Shown here: positions 36,806 to 45,166 of the stretch, piece after piece
Position numbering within the stretch: position 1 is the first letter of the stretch
Layout: the number at the start of each line of letters is the position of its first letter
Source: Nocardioides marmoribigeumensis
GTDB taxonomy: Bacteria > Actinomycetota > Actinomycetes > Propionibacteriales > Nocardioidaceae
Direction of reading: 5' to 3'
NCBI RefSeq assembly: GCF_031458325.1
Contig: NZ_JAVDYG010000001.1
Location: 992,001 to 1,056,000 of the forward strand
Length of the DNA: 64,000 nt
The notes under the pieces: model-generated
What the model was told of the DNA's origin: nothing
Seen by the model: the letters and a program-made list of their open reading frames with translations, nothing else
Databases searched by the model: none
Made by a program: the position numbers and the translations under genes

Positions 36806-37507
36806 ATGCAAGCACCCTGCGCGCCGCCGCGTGACCCGGATCTCTGGGCGGACGCCGTGACAGGGCGTCTCGAGCTGCCCGACCTCGACGACCTCCTCGT
36901 GGTCGCCGCCCACCCCGACGACGAGACGATCGGGGCCGGCCGGCTGCTCGCCGCGCTCGACGTCACCGCCCGGGCGGTGACCCTGACCGCCGGGGAACGC
37001 TGCTTCGACGGCACCGGCGAGGACCCCGACCGGGTGGCGCACGCGCGGCTGGCCGAGTGGCGCTGCGCGCTCGGGGAGCTCGGCGTGGAGCCCCTGCGCT
37101 GCGGGCACCTGCCCGACGGCGGTCTCGAGCACCACCTCGACGACGCGGTGGCGCTGCTGGCCGACGCCCTCGCGTCCGGGAGCGCCGTCCTCGCGCCCTG
37201 GCGGCACGACCCCCACCCGGACCACGCGGCGGCGGGGACCGCGGCGGCCCGGGTGGCCGAGGCGGCCGGCGTCCCCCTGCTGGAGTACGTCGTGTGGGCG
37301 CCCTACTGGCTCGACCCCTCCGACGTCGCGGCCCACGGAGGGGTGCTCGTGGCCGCGCCCACCGGGCCGCGCGAGGACGAGCGCTGGCGCCGGGCGCTGG
37401 GGTGCTTCACCTCCCAGTTCCACCCGTGGCGGCCCGGCTGGCCGCCGGTGGTCCCCGCCGACCTGGTCGACCGCCACCACCGGCAGTGGCTGGTCGCGCG
37501 TGGCTGA
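36806..37507 (+). CDS. PIG-L/LmbE-family zinc deacetylase
   Basis: A 233-aa deacetylase. The zinc motif AHPDDE is at residues 35-40, and a later PHPDHAAAG supplies the third ligand and catalytic His. The family removes acetyl groups from N-acetylglucosaminyl units (MshB, GlcNAc-PI deacetylase and others). It is the first gene of a four-gene overlapping operon. The start is uncertain: ATG at 36806 is used, but GTG at 36797 in the same frame is possible. It overlaps the methyltransferase gene by 8 nt. The substrate is unknown; the operon implies an amino-sugar conjugate. Confidence 0.88.
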   Translation: MQAPCAPPRDPDLWADAVTGRLELPDLDDLLVVAAHPDDETIGAGRLLAALDVTARAVTLTAGERCFDGTGEDPDRVAHARLAEWRCALGELGVEPLRCGHLPDGGLEHHLDDAVALLADALASGSAVLAPWRHDPHPDHAAAGTAAARVAEAAGVPLLEYVVWAPYWLDPSDVAAHGGVLVAAPTGPREDERWRRALGCFTSQFHPWRPGWPPVVPADLVDRHHRQWLVARG

Positions 37508-38087
37508 GCCGACCGGGCCCGTCGACTTCGACGGGCGCTACCGCGAGGACCCGGACCCCTGGGGCGTGCACTCCCGGTGGTACGAGCGACGCAAGACCGC
37601 CTGCCTGGCCGCCGCCCTGGCGCAGGAGAGGTACGCCGTCGCCTGGGACGCCGCGTGCGGCGTCGGCCAGGTGGCCGCCCTGCTCGCCGACCGCTGCGAC
37701 CTGGTCGTCGCCAGCGACCTCTCGCCGCGGGCGGTCGAGCTCACTGCCGCCCACACCGCCGGTCGCGTCGAGACCGTGGTCAGCCGGCTGCCGGCGGTGC
37801 CCGCCCTGGCCGGTGACGCCGAGCTCGTCGTGCTGGCCGAAGTGGTCTACTACCTCCCACCGGCCGAACGGGCCCGGCTGGCCGAGGTGCTGACCTCCCT
37901 GCCGGGTGCGACCGAGGTGGCGGCCGTGTCCTGGCGCCACGAGGCCGAGGACACGTGGGGCTCCGGCGCCGACTCCCTGGCCGAGCTCGGCGGCCTCCTC
38001 ACCCGCTCCGACTGGAAGGAACACACGTGGCTGCAGGACCCCAGCTTCGAGATCCGCACCTGGGTGCGCTCCCCGGGCAGCGCGTGA
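37500..38087 (+). CDS. SAM-dependent methyltransferase, NodS-like
   Basis: A 195-aa class I methyltransferase. The SAM motif I is WDAACGVGQVAALLAD near residue 50, followed by an acidic end of strand 2 (VVASDLSPRAVE) and a motif at LVVLAEVVYYLPP. The N-terminal FDGRYREDPDPWGVHSRWYERRK resembles the NodS family, which N-methylates deacetylated chito-oligosaccharides in rhizobia. It starts with GTG inside the deacetylase gene's end and overlaps the next gene by 4 nt. Methylation of the deacetylated sugar amine is a reasonable inference, not shown. Confidence 0.85.
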   Translation: MAEPTGPVDFDGRYREDPDPWGVHSRWYERRKTACLAAALAQERYAVAWDAACGVGQVAALLADRCDLVVASDLSPRAVELTAAHTAGRVETVVSRLPAVPALAGDAELVVLAEVVYYLPPAERARLAEVLTSLPGATEVAAVSWRHEAEDTWGSGADSLAELGGLLTRSDWKEHTWLQDPSFEIRTWVRSPGSA

Positions 38088-39085
38088 GCCGGGACCGCGG
38101 CCGCGGCGCCCCTCTCCCCCTGGCCCTGGTCGCGGAGGACCGCCGCTCCCCCGACCCCGCCACGCAGCGGCGGGCCGTGCTCCACCTCGCCGCCCAGGTC
38201 GAGGTCGAGGGCGCGAGCTGGCCGTCCTTCCTCGAGGGCCTGCTGCGGCTCGGCGCCACCGACGTCGTCCTCGCCCGGCTGACCGAGGGCCACCTCGACG
38301 CGCGCCGCATCCTCTGCGAGGCGGGAGTCACCCCCGTCCCGGAGTCGATGTACGCCGTGTGGGCCAGCCGGTCGCAGGGCACCGGCGTCCACGCCGAGCG
38401 GGTCGACGGCGGCTGGGTCCTCGACGGCACGCTGCGCTTCGCCTCCGGGTCCGGCGTCGTCGACCGCGCGCTGGTGCCCGTGTGGACCGCCGACGGCCGC
38501 CACCACCTGCTCGACCTCGACGCCTCGGGCTGGGCCTACGACCACACCGTGTGGCACTCGCCGGCGATGGCGCTCAGCCGCACCCACACCGCCCACCTGG
38601 ACCGCGTCCTCGCCGCGGACGAGGACACCACCGTCGTCGGGCCGCCGGACTTCTACCTGACCCGGCACGCCTTCCACCTCGGTGGCATCGGGGTCGCGGC
38701 GGTGTGGGCCGGCTGCGCGAGCCACGTGCTGCGGCTGGTCGCCTCCGCGGTGCCGGCCGCTCGTCGCTCCCCTGCCCAGGAGCGGCGCCTCGGGCTGGCG
38801 CAGGTCGACGCGCTGGCCGCAGCGGCCGTCGTACGCCAGGCGGGGCGGGAGGCGGAGGAGGGCTCCCCCGAGACCCTCGACCCGCGGTTGCTGGCGACCT
38901 GGGTCCGGTCGTCGGTCGTCGCCGCGACGCACGAGGTGGTCGATCACGCCCGTCACGTGGCGGGGGCCGCGGCGCTGGCCTACGACGCCGACCTGGCCGC
39001 GGCGCTGCACGACCTGCCGATGTACCTCGCCCAGCAGGACGCCGACAAGGACGCCACCTGGCTGGCGCAGCAGGGCGACCTGTGA
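38084..39085 (+). CDS. Acyl-CoA-dehydrogenase-like protein
   Basis: A 333-aa protein with the layout of a shortened acyl-CoA dehydrogenase. It has a helical N-terminal part, a middle beta part (VDGGWVLDGTLRFASGSGVVDRALV, matching the family's strand pattern), and a helical C-terminal part (about 190-330). I do not see the standard catalytic Glu context or clear FAD motifs, so dehydrogenase activity is uncertain. It could act on a lipid tail or an amine in the operon's pathway. GTG start in a GTGA overlap with the methyltransferase; it overlaps the glycosyltransferase start in the same way. Confidence 0.75.
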   Translation: MSRDRGRGAPLPLALVAEDRRSPDPATQRRAVLHLAAQVEVEGASWPSFLEGLLRLGATDVVLARLTEGHLDARRILCEAGVTPVPESMYAVWASRSQGTGVHAERVDGGWVLDGTLRFASGSGVVDRALVPVWTADGRHHLLDLDASGWAYDHTVWHSPAMALSRTHTAHLDRVLAADEDTTVVGPPDFYLTRHAFHLGGIGVAAVWAGCASHVLRLVASAVPAARRSPAQERRLGLAQVDALAAAAVVRQAGREAEEGSPETLDPRLLATWVRSSVVAATHEVVDHARHVAGAAALAYDADLAAALHDLPMYLAQQDADKDATWLAQQGDL

Positions 39086-39858
39086 CCGCTCCTGCGGTGG
39101 TCGTCGCCGTGCCCGCGCGCGACGAGGAGCGCGACCTGCCCGTCTGCCTGGCGCACGTGCTGTGCTCCCTGACCCACGCGCGTGCCCTCGGGGAGGTGGG
39201 GCGGACCGTCGTGGCCGTCGCGGCCCACCGCTGCCGCGACCGCACGCGGGCCGTCGCCGCGGAGATGCTCGCCGGGCACGAGCAGGTCGAGGGCGTCGTG
39301 GTGGAGGACACCACCTCCCCGAGCGTCGGCGCGGCCCGCCACCGGCTGGTCCGCTCGGCGCTCCGCGACCGGTCGGGTGCCGCGGAGGACTGGTGGGTGC
39401 TCAGCACCGACGCCGACTCCGTCGTCCCGCTCACCTGGGTCGGCAGCACCCTCGCGGCGGCCCGCGCCACCGGGTCGGTGGCCGTCGCCGGGCTGGTCGA
39501 GGTGCGGGAGTGGGAGGCCGAGCCCCACGTCCGCGCGGCCTACGACCAGCTCGTCTCGGCCGGCGTCGGGGAGACCGGCCACTCCCACGTCTACGGCGCC
39601 AACCTCGCCGTCCGCCTCGACGCGTACGACGCCGTGGGCGGCTTCCGCGACCTGCCGCACGGGGAGGACCAGGACCTCGTGGACCGCGTCCGGGCTGCCG
39701 GGCTGGGCGTCGCGACGCCGCTGGGCCCGCGGGTGACGACCTCCGGACGGGTGCCCGGACGCGCCGACCTCGGCCTCGCCGCCCTGCTCGGTCGGCTGGC
39801 CGACGAAATCGGTCAGCGCACCGCCACGTCGAGCGGCACGCTCTCCGAGCCGGCGTAG
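39082..39858 (+). CDS. Family 2 glycosyltransferase
   Basis: A 258-aa GT-A-fold transferase. The N-terminus VVVAVPARDEERDLPVCLAH is the nucleotide-sugar-binding start, the metal motif DADS is in WWVLSTDADSVV near residue 115, and GANLAVRLDAYDAVGGF then LPHGEDQDLVDR cover the acceptor and catalytic region. There are no membrane spans. The GTG start overlaps the preceding gene (GTGA). Its 3' end overlaps the convergent metalloprotease gene by 46 nt. It completes a deacetylase / methyltransferase / dehydrogenase-like / glycosyltransferase set. Confidence 0.88.
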   Translation: MTAPAVVVAVPARDEERDLPVCLAHVLCSLTHARALGEVGRTVVAVAAHRCRDRTRAVAAEMLAGHEQVEGVVVEDTTSPSVGAARHRLVRSALRDRSGAAEDWWVLSTDADSVVPLTWVGSTLAAARATGSVAVAGLVEVREWEAEPHVRAAYDQLVSAGVGETGHSHVYGANLAVRLDAYDAVGGFRDLPHGEDQDLVDRVRAAGLGVATPLGPRVTTSGRVPGRADLGLAALLGRLADEIGQRTATSSGTLSEPA

Positions 39859-42473
39859 CCGGTGACCGGGGACAGCACCGCCCGCCACGTGCCGGTCGCC
39901 TTCGGGTAGACCCGTGCCGTCCACGCGCCGGTGCTCCCCGTCGTCGCGGTGGTCACCAGGGCCGGGACCCCACCCGACGGCGTGACGTAGAGCCGCACCC
40001 GCTGGGCCGCGGCCGGCTTGGTCGTGCCCTGGTAGGTCTTCCGCACCGACCCGCTGAAGGTCACGTAGCCCCCCGGCGCCACGGAGTACGTCGACGCCGC
40101 CGCGGTCACCGCCGTGGTCCAGGTGCCCGCCGTGGCCTGCCCCAGCTCGACCGCGGCGGCGGGCTGGCCGGCCGTGCCGGCGTACACCGCCTTGAGGGTG
40201 CCGGAGGCGCGCAGGGCACCGGCGACGGTGAAGGTGCCGTCGGTCCGCGTGCGGCCGCTGCCGACCACGACCGGCGCCTTGCCCGGCGCGGTGACCGTGA
40301 GCGAGACGGTCGCCGAGGCGATCGGGGTCACCGTGCCCCCGGCGTCGCGCCGCAGCCGGCCGGTGGCGGAGACCGGGTCGCCGTAGCCGACGTCGAGCGT
40401 GGCGGCCGACGCGCTGAGGTTCGTCAGCGGCAGCGTCACCGTGACGACCGGGCCGTTCACACTCATCGGGGAGAGCCCGGTGGTGCCCGCCACCGACGCG
40501 ACCAGGCGGCCGGACGCCGTCGGCTTGTAGACCGCGCGGTAGGTCCCGTCCGCGGCGCTCCTGGCCGTGCCGAGGCTGGCCAGGGCGCCGTTGTCCTTGA
40601 GGAGCTTGACCGCCACGGAGACGCCCCCGACCGGCAGCGCCGTGCCGGCGACGTCGCGGGTCACCGTGCCGGTCACGGTCACGGGGTCGCCGTAGTAGAC
40701 GTCGGTCGGGCTCGCGTCGGTGGTGAGGTCGAGGGTGCACCGCGACGGCACGGCACGCATCGTCACCGGCGTCGCCGCCCGCCAGAGGCCCACGGCCGTC
40801 GACCTCGCCGTGAGCGTCGTGCCGGTGGTCACCGAGGTGGAGAGCACCGAGGTGCCGGTCGCGTCCGAGGCCCTGGAGCCGACCGTCGCGACCGTGAGCG
40901 ACCCGTCGGCCTGCTTGGTGCCGGCCAGGGTGAGGCCCTTCACCGGCACGCCGGTCGCGGCGTCCACGGCAGTGAGCCTCACCGGGAAGACGGTGCTCGT
41001 GCAGACCGACGCGCTCGCGCCGTCCTGCCCGTCGAGGGAGACCGCGAGGCGCACGTCCCGTGGGGTGGCGGTGGTGAACGTCAGCGGGCCGGTGACGGAC
41101 TTCGTCGCGCCGGTGGAGTCCTTGAGGGTGGCGGTCACGCTGGTGGCCGTCGCGACGCCGGCGTTGCAGACCACCCCGGTGACCAGCTCGGTCGGCGCGG
41201 TGAAGGCGCAGTCCGACCGGGCCGCCTTCCAGGTGACCGAGGTCAGCGTGCGGCCCGCCGGCAGCGACGGGCTGATCTCGGCCTGCGTGGGCAGCCCCGG
41301 GATCGCGGGGTTGTTGACCGAGAGCGTCGCCCCGAGGACGGTCGGTGCGCCGGCCGACCCGCCCCCGCTGCCGTCACCTCCGCCGATGAGGAAGCGGCTG
41401 TCGGCGGCGTTCCAGTGGGTGTCGAGCCACGAGCCGGGGTCCGGGTAGGTGCTGAAGTAGTCGTCGGAGCGGCAGTCGAGGAGGTACTCCTGCGACGGGT
41501 CGCAGACCTGGACCATCGCGTGGCCGCCGCCGTCGGCGTAGCACATCGTGTCGGACTCGTCCCAGCAGTGGCCGTTGGTCGTGCCGTGGGGCGCGGTCCG
41601 CATGACGCTGCCCAGCGTGTGCACGATCTCGTGCGCCTCGACGCTGTGGTCGTTGCTCCCGTTGCCGAAGCCCCAGCACCCCGAGTCGATGCGCGCGTAC
41701 TGCGCGTAGGACCCGTTGTTGGGGTTGCCCTGGCCGTCCGAGTCGTAGGGGTACGTCGTCGCGATGCCGCACAGCGACGTCGCGTCGGTCCACATCAGGT
41801 ACTTGCGCGCCGGGTCGGTGTAGCCCAGCGCCTGCACGGCGCTGATGGTGGCGTTGAAGCTCGACATCGAGCCGTCCGGGACGGTCACGTTGAGGACCTT
41901 CGCGGTGCAGCCCCCGGACCCGTCGGGCTCGGTGACGTAGCGCAGGTGGCGCACGCCGCCGGTCAGGGCGGCCGACCGGTTCACCACGTCGTCGGTCCCG
42001 GCGGCCCACAGCTTGAAGCTGCTCAGCAGCGAGCTGAACCGGTTGGCCCGGCTCGCCTCCACGACGTACATCGGCTGGACGCGGTAGCCGCTGGTCCCGT
42101 CGCCGTCGCACGGCACGCTCGGGCTGGTGGCGTTGGAGGGGTAGTAGCCGGGGACGCCGAGGTCCTCGGCCGCCTGGTACGCCGCGTCGGCGGCTCCCTG
42201 CCGCTGCTGCAGCTCGGTGGTGCTCACCGGCTCGGTGACGTCGACGCCGGGGGGTGCCGCGTCAGCGTGGGTGCACACGACCGGGCCGGCAGCGAGCGCG
42301 AGCGGCTGCCCGCCGAGGCCGCAGACCGGCGCGGCCTGGGTCGCGCTGAGCACGAGGCCCGCACCGGCCCCTCCCAGCCCGACGAGCAGGGCGCCGAGCA
42401 CGGCCACCAGGCGGCGGCCGGCGGGTGCGTGGTCCTCCTGCGCGCGCGCAGGCTCCTCCGAGAAGTGCAGCAT
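39813..42473 (-). CDS. Secreted metzincin-like protease with Ig-like repeats
   Basis: An 886-aa exported protein. A signal segment lies around residues 20-48 (LVAVLGALLVGLGGAGAG). The N-terminal catalytic domain has HEIVHTLGSV with His281, Glu282 and His285, then APHGTTNGHCW, and a Met-turn-like DTMCY, so it looks like a metzincin with a displaced third zinc ligand. From about residue 360 to the end are beta-rich repeats (YYGDPVTVTGTVTRD, GYGDPVSATGRLRRD, APGGYVTFSGSVRK) resembling bacterial Ig-like domains. The ATG at 42473 has GGAAGGGA upstream. Its target is unknown. Confidence 0.82.
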   Translation of the reverse strand: MLHFSEEPARAQEDHAPAGRRLVAVLGALLVGLGGAGAGLVLSATQAAPVCGLGGQPLALAAGPVVCTHADAAPPGVDVTEPVSTTELQQRQGAADAAYQAAEDLGVPGYYPSNATSPSVPCDGDGTSGYRVQPMYVVEASRANRFSSLLSSFKLWAAGTDDVVNRSAALTGGVRHLRYVTEPDGSGGCTAKVLNVTVPDGSMSSFNATISAVQALGYTDPARKYLMWTDATSLCGIATTYPYDSDGQGNPNNGSYAQYARIDSGCWGFGNGSNDHSVEAHEIVHTLGSVMRTAPHGTTNGHCWDESDTMCYADGGGHAMVQVCDPSQEYLLDCRSDDYFSTYPDPGSWLDTHWNAADSRFLIGGGDGSGGGSAGAPTVLGATLSVNNPAIPGLPTQAEISPSLPAGRTLTSVTWKAARSDCAFTAPTELVTGVVCNAGVATATSVTATLKDSTGATKSVTGPLTFTTATPRDVRLAVSLDGQDGASASVCTSTVFPVRLTAVDAATGVPVKGLTLAGTKQADGSLTVATVGSRASDATGTSVLSTSVTTGTTLTARSTAVGLWRAATPVTMRAVPSRCTLDLTTDASPTDVYYGDPVTVTGTVTRDVAGTALPVGGVSVAVKLLKDNGALASLGTARSAADGTYRAVYKPTASGRLVASVAGTTGLSPMSVNGPVVTVTLPLTNLSASAATLDVGYGDPVSATGRLRRDAGGTVTPIASATVSLTVTAPGKAPVVVGSGRTRTDGTFTVAGALRASGTLKAVYAGTAGQPAAAVELGQATAGTWTTAVTAAASTYSVAPGGYVTFSGSVRKTYQGTTKPAAAQRVRLYVTPSGGVPALVTTATTGSTGAWTARVYPKATGTWRAVLSPVTGYAGSESVPLDVAVR

Positions 42474-42687
42474 CGGGTCGTCCCTTCCACCGATTCGTGC
42501 GGGGCGCGGTTCCCAGCGGGCGTCCCTGCCCTCCGCGCAGGACCATGGTCCCGAAAGCCGCAGGTCACCGCGCGGCAACCGCGGTTTCTTGACCTTGCGC
42601 CCCTGCGCGTGACCGAGCAGACACCTCGCCGACCCCACCCCACCCCGTCGCGGGAGGACGATGGAGGAGGGGGTCAGGAGGAGCGTC

Positions 42688-43182
42688 ATGAGAGCACTGG
42701 TCGTCTTCGAGTCCCTGTGGGGCAACACCGAGCAGGTCGCCCGCGCGGTCGCCGCCGGCCTCGGCGAGTCGGCCGAGGTGGAGGTGGTCGACGTCCGCGA
42801 GGCGCCCGCGCTCCCGGACGGCGTCGACCTCGTCGTCGCCGGCGGCCCGACGCACGCGTTCTCGATGACGCGCGCCTCCACCCGCGCCGACGCGGTCAAG
42901 CAGGGCGCCCCGCACGGCACCGGTGAGCCCGGCCTGCGCGAGTGGCTCGAGGCGCAGCCCCGGACCGGCCACCACCGCATCGCGACCTTCGACACCCGCG
43001 TGACCAAGGTGCACCGACTGCCCGGCTCGGCCGCCCGGAGCGCCGCGAGGTCGGCGAGGAAGCACGGCTACGCCGTCGCCACGGAGCCCACCAGCTTCTA
43101 CGTCGACGACACGGCCGGCCCGCTGGCCGACGGGGAGCTCGAGCGGGCGACCGCGTGGGGCCGCGAGCTCGCGAGGCTCTGA
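42688..43182 (+). CDS. Flavodoxin-family protein
   Basis: A 164-aa FMN-binding electron-carrier-like protein. The phosphate loop is VVFESLWGNTEQVARAVA at residues 5-22, and VVAGGPTHAFSM is the second FMN loop. The C-terminal part has EPTSFYVDDTAGPLADGE. It is not coupled to an obvious redox partner. The ATG at 42688 has AGGAGGAG upstream; an ATG at 42661 precedes that site and is less likely. The stop codon TGA is also the target duplication of the adjacent insertion element, so the protein end is intact. Confidence 0.88.
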   Translation: MRALVVFESLWGNTEQVARAVAAGLGESAEVEVVDVREAPALPDGVDLVVAGGPTHAFSMTRASTRADAVKQGAPHGTGEPGLREWLEAQPRTGHHRIATFDTRVTKVHRLPGSAARSAARSARKHGYAVATEPTSFYVDDTAGPLADGELERATAWGRELARL

Positions 43183-43221
43183 CTGGGTGTGTGAATCGCC
43201 CCGGGTTTCGTGGAGGCTCGG

Positions 43222-43639
43222 TTAGTTGGATCCGCCCTCGGTGAGGACCCGGTTCTCACGGTAGTGCTCGGGCGGGGTTGCCGCCCAGTGGTTGGCCTCG
43301 AACTCAGCTGGCGGGACGAGCCCGATCTCGCCGTGCAGGCGCCGGTGGTTGAACCAGTCGACGTACTCTGCATCGCGCGACCTTGACGCCTTCGCGGTTG
43401 AGCTCGGCGTGGATCTTGCGGGCGCCGTAGACACCGAGGTTGGCCTGGTGGGCGACCCTGATGTCCTCGACCAACTCGGCAACACGCACGCTGCGTGCCG
43501 ACGGCGGCCTGGTCTTGGCTGCGTAGTAGGTGCTCGGGGCGATCTGCACGCCGGCGTCCTTCAGGACTGCGCACATCGGCTCGACCCCGAACCGATCGCG
43601 GTGGCCGTCGATGTAGTCGACGACCACCGCGGTGGGCAC
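43222..43639 (-). pseudogene. Remnant of IS3 transposase OrfB, catalytic core deleted
   Basis: The N-terminal part (43639 down to about 43370; DYIDGHRDRFGVEPMCAVL, then GARKIHAELNREGVKVARC) is typical of IS3 OrfB before the integrase core. It joins in a different frame to the C-terminal end (DAEYVDWFNHRRLHGEIG). The DDE catalytic domain between them is absent. The junction lies near 43363-43380, at a GATGC/GCAGAG segment. Not functional. Confidence 0.88.
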
Positions 43640-43641
43640 CT

Positions 43642-43962
43642 CTACTTGATCTTGCAGTCGAGCTCCGCGGCCGCGGAGCTAGCTGCGCTCGTCTTCAGGA
43701 TCTCGTTGGCTCGACGCAACTCCCGCACCTCACGCTCGAGCTCAGCAAGCCTCTGCGCGTCCTCGGTCGTAGTGCCCGGTCGGACACCGCCGTCGATCTC
43801 GGCCTGACGGACCCAGTTTCGCAGCGCCTCGGGGTGGACCCCCAGCTGATCGGCGACCCGCTTGATCGCCCCACGCGCCGACTCCGGATCTTTCCTGGCG
43901 TCCAACGCCATCCGCGTCGCTCGCTGCTGGAGCTCAGCGCTGTACTTCCTCGGTGCTGCCAT
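43642..43962 (-). CDS. IS3-family transposase OrfA
   Basis: A 106-aa DNA-binding subunit. It has the helix-turn-helix segment typical of OrfA (APRKYSAELQQRATRMALDA, then VADQLGVHPEALRNWVRQAEID) and a leucine-zipper-like coiled coil (LAELEREVRELRRANEILK). The ATG at 43962 is chosen; two in-frame upstream starts exist. Near its end the DNA has a 20-bp perfect palindrome (43661-43680). It is intact while OrfB is broken, so it could act as a repressor of related elements. Confidence 0.85.
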   Translation of the reverse strand: MAAPRKYSAELQQRATRMALDARKDPESARGAIKRVADQLGVHPEALRNWVRQAEIDGGVRPGTTTEDAQRLAELEREVRELRRANEILKTSAASSAAAELDCKIK

Positions 43963-44032
43963 GACTCTCATCATCCATTCCAGGATTGAGAGCCTCCATC
44001 AGACCGGGGGCGATTCACACACCCAGTGAGCG

Positions 44033-45166
44033 CTACTCGTGCGCGGCCAGCTGGCCGCAGGCGCCGTCGATCTCCTGGCCGCGGGTGTCGCGGACCGTGG
44101 TCGGCACGCCCTTGGCCTCGAGCCGGCGGACGAACTCGCGCTCGTCCTCGCGCCGGCTGGCCGTCCACTTCGACCCCGGCGTCGGGTTGAGCGGGATCAG
44201 GTTGACGTGCACCCAGCCCCAGTCGCCGTACGACGTGAGGACGTCGCCGAGCAGGTCGGCGCGCCACGCCTGGTCGTTGACGTCCTTGATCATGGCGTAC
44301 TCGATCGACACGCGCCGCTTGGTCCGCTCGGCGTAGCGCCACGCCGCCTCGACGGCCTCGCGCACCTTCCACCGGGTGTTGATCGGGACCAGCTCGTCGC
44401 GCAGCTCGTCGTCGGGGGCGTGCAGCGACAGGGCGAGGGTGACCGGGATGCCCTCGTCGGCCAGCTGGTCGATCCGCGGGACCAGGCCCACCGTGGAGAC
44501 CGTGATGCCGCGGGCCGACATGCCGAGCCCGTCGGGGGTCTTCTCGGTCAGGCGGCGCACCGCCCCGATCACGGCCTTGTAGTTGGCCATCGGCTCACCC
44601 ATGCCCATGAAGACCACGTTGGAGACGCGACCCGGGCCGCCGGCCACCTCGCCCCGCGCGAGCGCCCGGGCGCCCGCGACGACCTGCTCGACGATCTCGG
44701 CGGTCGACATGTTGCGCTGCAGGCCGCCCTGGCCGGTCGCGCAGAACGGGCACGCCATGCCACAGCCGGCCTGGGAGGAGACGCACATCGTGGCGCGGTC
44801 GGGGTAGCGCATCAGCACCGACTCGACGAGGGCGCCGTCGAACAGCCTCCACAACGTCTTGCGCGTGGTGCCGGCGTCGGCCTCCATCGTGCGCAGCGGG
44901 GTCATCAGCGTCGGCAACAGCTGCTCGACCAGCTGGTCGCGGTGCTCCGCGGGCAGGTCGGTCATCTCGGCCGGGTCGTCGACGAGCCGGGAGAAGTAGT
45001 GCGTGGAGAGCTGCTTGGCCCGGAAGCCGGGCAGGCCCGCCTTCTCCAGCAGCTCCTTGCGACCCGCGGCGTCGAGGTCGGCGAGGTGCTGCGGGGGCTT
45101 GCGGCGCCCGCGGGGCTCGTCGAAGACGAGCGGGAGGGTCCTGGTGGGCTCGGTCATCTCGTTCAC
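44033..45166 (-). CDS. rlmN: 23S rRNA/tRNA (adenine-C2) methyltransferase
   Basis: A radical-SAM enzyme that methylates A2503 of 23S rRNA and A37 of some tRNAs. The 377-aa product has the CxxxCxxC cluster motif in [14 protein letters not shown], the SAM region GMGEPMANY, and a C-terminal [17 protein letters not shown] with the catalytic cysteine. The GTG start overlaps the cdsA stop (GTGA). Its TAG stop is 6 nt beyond the insertion element end; before the insertion the rlmN and flavodoxin stops would have been about 3 nt apart. Confidence 0.96.
   Translation of the reverse strand: MNEMTEPTRTLPLVFDEPRGRRKPPQHLADLDAAGRKELLEKAGLPGFRAKQLSTHYFSRLVDDPAEMTDLPAEHRDQLVEQLLPTLMTPLRTMEADAGTTRKTLWRLFDGALVESVLMRYPDRATMCVSSQAGCGMACPFCATGQGGLQRNMSTAEIVEQVVAGARALARGEVAGGPGRVSNVVFMGMGEPMANYKAVIGAVRRLTEKTPDGLGMSARGITVSTVGLVPRIDQLADEGIPVTLALSLHAPDDELRDELVPINTRWKVREAVEAAWRYAERTKRRVSIEYAMIKDVNDQAWRADLLGDVLTSYGDWGWVHVNLIPLNPTPGSKWTASRREDEREFVRRLEAKGVPTTVRDTRGQEIDGACGQLAAHE

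Larger units (their letters stand above)
43183..44026 (-). mobile_element. Internally deleted IS3-family insertion sequence
   Basis: The element is 844 bp. Its ends are inverted repeats of about 36 bp, beginning CTGGGTGTGTGAATCGCCCC on both sides with a few internal mismatches. It is flanked by TGA on both sides (43180-43182 and 44027-44029), a 3-bp target duplication as usual for IS3. Complete IS3 elements are about 1.2-1.5 kb; here the middle of the transposase gene is missing, so it cannot move by itself but could be mobilised in trans. It sits exactly between the convergent flavodoxin and rlmN genes. Confidence 0.9.

Noticed and set aside
38682-42926. A plus-strand open frame of over 1400 codons opposite the Ig-repeat protease
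   Set aside because: It has no recognisable domain, runs antisense to a protein with a signal peptide and zinc motif, and crosses the glycosyltransferase in another frame.
43661-43680. A 20-bp perfect palindrome inside the IS OrfA gene
   Set aside because: It lies within the coding region near the OrfA/OrfB junction and may simply follow from Ala/Glu codons; noted only as a possible frameshift stimulator.
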